From assembly GCA_903970475.1 (NCBI GenBank), contig CAJCIQ010000232.1, positions 1 to 64,000 of the forward strand: a DNA stretch of 64,000 bases, read 5' to 3'. This DNA is from Beijerinckiaceae bacterium (GTDB lineage Bacteria; Bacteroidota; Bacteroidia; Chitinophagales; Chitinophagaceae). The notes beneath the pieces are model-generated. The model was not told where the DNA came from. It worked only from the letters and a program-made list of their open reading frames with translations, and made no database searches. Each line of letters begins with the position of its first letter. The first letter of the stretch is position 1. The position numbers were made by a program, and so were the translations under genes. Positions 58,532 to 64,000 of the stretch are shown piece by piece.

Positions 58532-61500
58532 TATACGTTGGCTGGAAAGGTGTGCCATTCACTTGTGCTTCCAGGCTCTGGGTTGGCACTACCCCGGTTT
58601 TAACATCGGTTCCGGTAACGCCATTCAAAGTATAGGAAAGGGTTAGGGTGATGGTGATGTTTGTTGGGTTATTCAAAGTAGACAGCAAGGTTTCAAAGTT
58701 CACCACTGGGCTGGCAACAGGGGGTATCAGGGATATAAATCCATTAATGACCCACGCATAAGCAGTCGCATTGGGGTCCGTTGCCGCGAGGTTGAGCATC
58801 CGCGGAATAACGGCAACGCCGGAAGTGCTGGAGGCACTAGACGTGCTGGGACTGCTGGCAGAGCTGGCACTCGAAACGCTCGACGCACTCGATATACTCG
58901 ATATACTCGATAGGCTAGACAGGCTCGACGCACTCGATATGCTCGAAACGCTAGACAGACTCGATGCGCTCGACACACTGGAAGTGCTGGACGCAACAGG
59001 CGAGGTTGATGCGTTGCCGCTGGAAGCGCTGGGGCTGCTGGCAGCGCTAGCACTCGAAGCGCTGGGCGAACCAGCACTTGAAGCGCTGGGGCTGCTTGAA
59101 GAGCTTTCGGTGATACCACCTCCTCCCACTATGGGATGCGTTCCAATGGGCGCCGTTCCAATCGGTATGGCTACAGGCTTCACCTCCGTAGCGCCAGGGG
59201 CAATCGTAGCCGCGCTGGAAGAAGACGCAGCAGGAATGGTCTCCGTTGTGGTAGGTTTCGCCTCAACAGGTACTCCTGTAGCCTCCGTGGGAACAATAGT
59301 GGTGGCCCCAGCTGGAGTCGTTTTAACCGTCCCCGTTGCTGATCCTGTTTCTGCGATGGTAGCAGCAGTGGTGGAGGATTCAATGGCCGTAGACTTCACC
59401 GCTTCGGAAGAGGAGCTGGAGGCCGCTGTGGCTCCCGTCCCCGGCACGAGGGTGGGTCCACCCGTGGTCATGCGTTGGGTGGTAGAAGAAGTTGCCGAAG
59501 CTGCGGAGGTAGTGGAAGCCTCTGTAGCGGTAACCGGTTTGGTCTCAATAGGTGTGGTAGCTACTGGCTTGGCTTCAACCGGTGTGGCGGTCGTCACTGG
59601 CTTGGCGGTCGTGGCCGTTTCAACCGGCTTTGCCGCAGTCGCGGTCGTCGCCGCAGCCGTTGTCACCGGCCTAGCCACGGTAGCAGTCGCCGCATGTTCG
59701 GTAATGATAGGCGGATTTGGAATAAGTATTGGAGAAAAACTTGAAGAAGACAACGCTGAAGAACTGGATGACCCCACCAAACCTTGGGTCAGGCCCATCG
59801 TAAAGGTGGCCAAAGGCTTGATAATGGTAATCTGTTGCGTGATGTCTTCATAGGTTAGCGTAGAAGTCACGGTCGTTGTAACGTTGGCTGCCTGGGGTAT
59901 TAAGGTAATGTCTGCATCCGTTGCCACCAAAGGCAGGTTCTGAGGGTTGCTCAGTTGGGTCGGATCTGACGTCTGCGTCACGATATTACCTTGGGTCACC
60001 ACAGGATCAATCGTGAAGTGATACGTATTCGGGTCATTGGATAAGAACACATTCGGGCTCACGACAAAATTGGCCGTTTGCACTGGCGTCGTTGTCCCTG
60101 CACTAGGCGGGAATACATAGGTGATGGGACCCGCCGTAGGATTGTATAGGTAAGGCAGGAAAAAGTCTGCCACCACCCCATTATTTGGAAGGTTGAACGA
60201 TGAATCTGAAGTTGGAGTGGTTACACTGGCCTTTGAGTTCAGTAGTCCGATAATCTGGCTTTGCTGGGCAGCGGAAAATCCATACTGTTTGTCCTGTACG
60301 AGGTTAAGCAACTGGTTTACGGTGGAAGTAGATGTCCCGGTCAAGACCGATTTAGATACGACTGAACTGGAGGCTGCTGACGCCAGTGTAGACGTAGCGG
60401 TGATATTGGAAATGGGAACCACTGTTTTAGTCGTTAGCAGCGAAGCACTGACTGCTTTGGCCGTGGGTTGGGGCCCGGCGGCACGGGCCATCGCCTTGAG
60501 ACCCACATTTCCGCCGACCTCTACCTTGCCCAGGTTCGGATTTATCCCTGAAACGGAAGCCTGACTCGACGAGCTGGAAGAAGATAAGCCTGCGATCACA
60601 TTTTGCAATCCTGCTGCATTACCGATATTGGCCGCTAGATTGGAAGCCAAAGAAGAAGAACTGGAGGAAGACGAGCTTGACACCGGTTTTTCGTAGTACA
60701 CCAACAGGAAGGTTCCTCCTTTAGGAACACCTGCCCTATGGTCTATGGCCGGATTAGCGGTGATGAAGTTGCCGAACAACAGAGACTGTTGCAGGGCGGT
60801 ATATCGGGCGGTATAGTCATTGGCTAGTGCAGTTAGTTGCCCCAGGTTGCAACTGCCTTGCAGTCTGGTCAGGTAAGTCACCAGGTTGGCCGGAGGCGTA
60901 TAGGTGCCGGCGTTATTGTTGATGAGCGTAATGATGGAAGCTGCATAACTGGTCATTGTCTGATACTTGGTCGTAAAATCAGACAGGTTAAAATAGCCCA
61001 ACTGAACATAGAATACATCCGCCACTACATTGTCAATCATATCGAGCAACGCCAGTAAATAATCGGTGATGCTGCCTGTAGACGTAGGTGGGGTCTGGGC
61101 TATGGTCACCCCGCTCTTTACATCATTCATATAAGTCAGGCCAACCGATACGGAGTAAGTGGTGGACTGAGACATAGAGGCATAACAAGGTTGGGAAGAC
61201 AGGAATTGGCCCTTTGAATATATATTCATCTGAAATATGGGCCTCAGGTTGATGGGCAGAATATTGGTGTATTTTAATACGTCAGTGGTAGCCAACCCTG
61301 TAGCAGCAATGTTGGAGAAATCATAGGTCAATGCAGCCGAAGAAGAGCCAGAGGATGTGGAAGACGAAGAAGAGGAGGTCGCAGCCGCCCCGGATGCAGC
61401 TTCTGCACCAGACGCCGCACCCACCTCAGGACCGATGTTCGTATCCACAGCAGTGGGGGGCATTACCGCGTGGGCCGAAGGCGCAGGCGCCGTATGCGCC

Positions 61501-63275
61501 GTAAACTCGGAAGCTAATAAATCATCCTTTAATATGCCCGTTCGCTGAAGAATGGGGATATAAGTAAAACTAGTATACGTAATCCCTCCATAGAAACAAA
61601 CCTGGTTACCCAGATTGCAAAGCAAACTGGAGATCAGCACATCGTATTGTGAAGTCAGGTCATCAAAGCTGGCCGCACTGGGTTGGATGTCACTGGCATC
61701 GGTTCCCAGCTTCAAGGCCAGTACATTGAAGGGTAGCCTATAATTATTGATCTGCGTGGTGAGGTTATTGAGGACCGTGGTATAATTCTGCCCGATATGT
61801 CCCTCAATGCGGAAGAAGTTATAAGGCAGAATATCGTATTGAAGTGGACTGATGAAGGGTAGCCCCCCAGGGGATACGTTGTAGAGACTCGCATTATAGC
61901 CCAGGTTCTCATTGGCTTTTCCTGCCTTGGTCAATTCATAGTTCCAGTCATTTTGTATAGGATCTGAAGATTTGATGGGATAGTAGTACGGAATGGATTT
62001 TTGGGACAAAGGCGCATTGCCTATCAGGGAGGGGGTAATCCTGATAGCCACTGTTGTTTGTTTGGCCGTAGACAGTACCCCTACCCCATTGTTGACGATG
62101 GTGTAGGCAGGTATCACAAATACAGAGATCATCTGGTTAATCCTGTCAAAATAGCAACGGAGTTCTTCCGTGATTTGCGGATTTCCGGAAATCAGACTAG
62201 AGGGTATAAAGTAATCTCGCTCCGCATCTACCTGCCCGGCAGTGTTCAGGGTAGCAATGCCCAGCGAAAGGTGGAGCGGAAAAGCACTTATATTCGGCGT
62301 ACAGGTGCTTACCCAAGCTTCACACTTACCTTGTATTTCCCTGTATGCCCCAATGAGGTCATCCAGGAAATCATAAAAATACTGAATAGCCCAGGGCTTG
62401 TTTTTTTGTATCCCCGCCAGGATGGTCGTAAGGGTAGTCTGAATATTGGTAAATGGAGAAGAAGTATAAGCACTAAGGATGGGGTTTAGGAAGGTATACA
62501 GGTTTTGCAGGGCTCCTGAAATCTGGGAAATCGTGTTTCCGACGGTAGTGGTGTCGAATAGGGTATTATAGGCATTGTAGATGGACGTAAAATCAGATAA
62601 GGCGGTAGCCGGTACACAAAAGCGAGGCAGGTAAAGGTCGGGTAGCTCAGATGCCGAAAGAATTGCACCCACATTAAGGTTGGGATTACTAATCGGCATT
62701 GGGTCCGTCACCAACAAGTATCTCAGGGTGAGGTTCATGGTGGCTCCTGGTCCATCACAATTACCCGTCAGGCAACTCTGGCCCTGATCTTCACTGATTT
62801 CCAGGTAAACCACTACCCGCTTTCCCGTAAGGAAAGCCGTTCCCCCTGCACTCAAAGCTGTCCATTTAGCCTGGTCCGTGGCACTAAGATTGGTCACATA
62901 GGCCGAAGTCTGTAGCTGGAACAGCGTAGTGGTATTGGTTGATTTGAAGGGCCCGTATTGATCGGCCGTATTGACGGAGGTGGGAACCGTATAGGCCTGA
63001 TAATAGGTAAGGTTGATGGGTGCACCAAATACCAGATAGCCCAAAGAAGTGATCCCACTTCCACCGGACACGCTGATCACAAAATTTGTGAGGTCTACAC
63101 TTAACTCGAAGCCGCAGACAATACCCATGCCCAACAGGTAAATCCTGGACAATTGGTCCTGCTGGTCCAGGTATTCAAAACTGCTATTGAGGTCGTCACT
63201 GGTCAGTACCTGGTCAGCAGCATATACGGGGTATGACAGGGCGTCGGTTGGTAGAGTGAACGTTGATGTTGCCAT
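58524..63275 (-). CDS. Large eCIS-associated protein with Ser/Ala low-complexity tracts
   Basis: 1583 residues. The first 650 residues are a structured region that begins MATSTFTLPTDALSYPVYAA and contains DQVLTSDDLNSSFEYLDQQD and RIYLLGMGIVCGFELSVDLT. This start pattern is found in conserved proteins of Bacteroidota eCIS loci. Poly-Ser segments appear at about 630-650, 870-910 and near 1240. A small domain FNLPNNGVVADFFLPYLYNP is central. Residues about 1260-1500 are almost only Ala, Ser, Thr, Val and Pro, ending in a long (SxSSxSS)n stretch. The last 80 residues form a beta-sandwich-like tail (YAWVINGFISLIPPVASPVV). It could be a fibre, a baseplate extension or a surface spike; no enzymatic motif was seen. 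Confidence 0.72.
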   Translation of the reverse strand: MATSTFTLPTDALSYPVYAADQVLTSDDLNSSFEYLDQQDQLSRIYLLGMGIVCGFELSVDLTNFVISVSGGSGITSLGYLVFGAPINLTYYQAYTVPTSVNTADQYGPFKSTNTTTLFQLQTSAYVTNLSATDQAKWTALSAGGTAFLTGKRVVVYLEISEDQGQSCLTGNCDGPGATMNLTLRYLLVTDPMPISNPNLNVGAILSASELPDLYLPRFCVPATALSDFTSIYNAYNTLFDTTTVGNTISQISGALQNLYTFLNPILSAYTSSPFTNIQTTLTTILAGIQKNKPWAIQYFYDFLDDLIGAYREIQGKCEAWVSTCTPNISAFPLHLSLGIATLNTAGQVDAERDYFIPSSLISGNPQITEELRCYFDRINQMISVFVIPAYTIVNNGVGVLSTAKQTTVAIRITPSLIGNAPLSQKSIPYYYPIKSSDPIQNDWNYELTKAGKANENLGYNASLYNVSPGGLPFISPLQYDILPYNFFRIEGHIGQNYTTVLNNLTTQINNYRLPFNVLALKLGTDASDIQPSAASFDDLTSQYDVLISSLLCNLGNQVCFYGGITYTSFTYIPILQRTGILKDDLLASEFTAHTAPAPSAHAVMPPTAVDTNIGPEVGAASGAEAASGAAATSSSSSSTSSGSSSAALTYDFSNIAATGLATTDVLKYTNILPINLRPIFQMNIYSKGQFLSSQPCYASMSQSTTYSVSVGLTYMNDVKSGVTIAQTPPTSTGSITDYLLALLDMIDNVVADVFYVQLGYFNLSDFTTKYQTMTSYAASIITLINNNAGTYTPPANLVTYLTRLQGSCNLGQLTALANDYTARYTALQQSLLFGNFITANPAIDHRAGVPKGGTFLLVYYEKPVSSSSSSSSSSLASNLAANIGNAAGLQNVIAGLSSSSSSSQASVSGINPNLGKVEVGGNVGLKAMARAAGPQPTAKAVSASLLTTKTVVPISNITATSTLASAASSSVVSKSVLTGTSTSTVNQLLNLVQDKQYGFSAAQQSQIIGLLNSKASVTTPTSDSSFNLPNNGVVADFFLPYLYNPTAGPITYVFPPSAGTTTPVQTANFVVSPNVFLSNDPNTYHFTIDPVVTQGNIVTQTSDPTQLSNPQNLPLVATDADITLIPQAANVTTTVTSTLTYEDITQQITIIKPLATFTMGLTQGLVGSSSSSALSSSSFSPILIPNPPIITEHAATATVARPVTTAAATTATAAKPVETATTAKPVTTATPVEAKPVATTPIETKPVTATEASTTSAASATSSTTQRMTTGGPTLVPGTGATAASSSSSEAVKSTAIESSTTAATIAETGSATGTVKTTPAGATTIVPTEATGVPVEAKPTTTETIPAASSSSAATIAPGATEVKPVAIPIGTAPIGTHPIVGGGGITESSSSSPSASSAGSPSASSASAASSPSASSGNASTSPVASSTSSVSSASSLSSVSSISSASSLSSLSSISSISSASSVSSASSASSPSTSSASSTSGVAVIPRMLNLAATDPNATAYAWVINGFISLIPPVASPVVNFETLLSTLNNPTNITITLTLSYTLNGVTGTDVKTGVVPTQSLEAQVNGTPFQPTYNA

Positions 63276-63279
63276 CGAT

Positions 63280-64000
63280 TTAGTTTTTATATGTTCCTAA
63301 AACAGTACTACCCAATAGGACCACGTTGTCCGTCTGGCTTTCTTCACAATCGTGCAGTATAGCCAGTGGGTATTCCGAATGAAAGTTTTGCATAATGTTG
63401 ATCAGGGCATCGTTAGCCTTCTGAAGATCCGTCATACGACCTGCGTCATCAGGATCAGCCGTAGACTGGGACAGGGCATTTAACCAGGTCCGGTAAGCCA
63501 CTTCAAACTGGCGCATGTTGGAGTTATTCACCCAGCAGATCTTTAGCGATACTTGTGCCGGGGCCTCTGCCATGATGGTGTTTTCGAAATAGGTCCTGAA
63601 GTCTAGGTCTTCGAATTCTTCAGGCCAGTAGGGCATGACCACAGAAGCCCTGAAAGTATAGGGGTCCTGTTCTCCACAGAAAGAACAGTCGCTTCCCAGG
63701 CATACCCCCATGAGTTCAAAGGCATCCGTACGGGGCCTGAGCAGTATGTGTTCCACCAGGTAGAAACCTAAGTTGTTGTATGTGGGGCTGAAGTAAGCAA
63801 CCAGGTTGTTGATGGCTGTCTGGGCATCAGCGGAGGTAGCATAGGTCACCCCATCGGTGGCGAGTTGAACCCCACCCGCAGACAAATAGACGGTAAAACT
63901 TGACCCGGAACCTTCAATAGAATAAGCATAAGGATCATTGAGGTAATCCGGCAGCAGGTTCCCATCCGCCAAAGCAGCCTCAGCAGTAGCATAATGCTGA
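63280..64000 (-). CDS. Conserved eCIS-associated structural protein (C-terminal part, runs off the right edge)
   Basis: The frame is open to base 64000 (QHYATAEAALADGNLLPDYL near the edge), so only the C-terminal 239 residues or so are present. Features are YLVEHILLRPRTDAFELMGV, the Cys-containing CLGSDCSFCGEQDPYTF, SVVMPYWPEEFEDLDFRTYF, AEAPAQVSLKICWVNNSNMR, QFEVAYRTWLNALSQS and a helix-rich end. The EHILLRPR and KICWVN pattern recurs in large uncharacterised proteins of Bacteroidota contractile injection loci, probably of the baseplate. A TTG at 63972 is an artefact start; the true start is outside the window. It ends 4 bp before the 1583-residue gene. Confidence 0.66.
   Translation of the reverse strand, partial: QHYATAEAALADGNLLPDYLNDPYAYSIEGSGSSFTVYLSAGGVQLATDGVTYATSADAQTAINNLVAYFSPTYNNLGFYLVEHILLRPRTDAFELMGVCLGSDCSFCGEQDPYTFRASVVMPYWPEEFEDLDFRTYFENTIMAEAPAQVSLKICWVNNSNMRQFEVAYRTWLNALSQSTADPDDAGRMTDLQKANDALINIMQNFHSEYPLAILHDCEESQTDNVVLLGSTVLGTYKN

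Noticed and set aside
58771..59853. A 360-residue plus-strand open frame rich in Leu, Asp, Glu and Ala opposite the Ser/Ala tail of the 1583-residue gene
   Set aside because: It is the antisense of a low-complexity Ser/Ala/Thr coding region, which is naturally stop-free in this frame. It has no recognisable domain and the minus-strand gene is continuous.
1..64000. tRNA, rRNA, insertion sequences, integrase genes or attachment-site duplications marking islands
   Set aside because: None was seen by eye on either strand. The accessory blocks therefore have no visible mobile-element borders within the window.

Overview
The window looks like chromosome of a Bacteroidota bacterium, most likely Chitinophagaceae. 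The signs are a type IX secretion (T9SS) C-terminal sorting domain, upstream elements of the Bacteroidota TAnnTTTG -7 type (several directly beside the ATG), no obvious Shine-Dalgarno sites, many AraC regulators, and four secreted proteins with Tat-like RR signal peptides. No tRNA, rRNA, CRISPR array or insertion sequence was seen.

Left part (1-11.5 kb): a truncated GH29 alpha-L-fucosidase gene divergent from an AraC regulator; a 2051-residue repetitive T9SS cargo protein; a RidA/VOC gene pair; a patch of gene debris (an oleate hydratase fragment meeting a broken C10 peptidase gene); and a GH36-type glycosidase.

11.6-19.7 kb: a carotenoid operon led by a CarH/LitR-like B12-binding MerR regulator. 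A perfect 10-bp inverted repeat sits at its promoter. It is followed by crtI, crtB, crtZ, a fused lycopene cyclase and a glycosyltransferase, most joined by ATGA overlaps, and then an FtsX-type permease. The predicted route is phytoene to lycopene to beta-carotene to zeaxanthin to a glycoside. After it lie a DUF72 pseudogene and a small signal-peptide remnant.

20.5-23.8 kb: an ECF sigma factor, a zinc-finger-like partner, a small Cys-containing secreted peptide, an MNIO (DUF692) enzyme, a DUF2063 partner and DoxX. This is the layout of HvfA/bufferin-type metal-binding RiPP operons.

23.8-46.6 kb: mixed housekeeping and accessory genes. They include phospholipase C, an RRM protein, gap, several AraC regulators beside oxidoreductases, bioA, aldehyde dehydrogenase, a lipase-maturation-factor-like protein, a bicupin divergent from a GntR regulator with three operator-like repeats, and a papain-family peptidase. 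A further fused gene remnant lies at 33.5-33.8 kb.

46.8-64 kb (minus strand): one end of an extracellular contractile injection system (eCIS) operon. In transcription order it holds a truncated conserved structural protein, a 1583-residue Ser/Ala-rich protein, the CIS tape-measure protein, a 2225-residue DUF4157 effector ending in a PD-(D/E)XK-like nuclease domain, a 171-residue possible immunity protein, a 536-residue protein with an HEGSH metal-binding motif, and an AAA+ ATPase. Sheath, tube and most baseplate genes should lie beyond position 64000. This block and the RiPP operon are the most interesting parts of the window.
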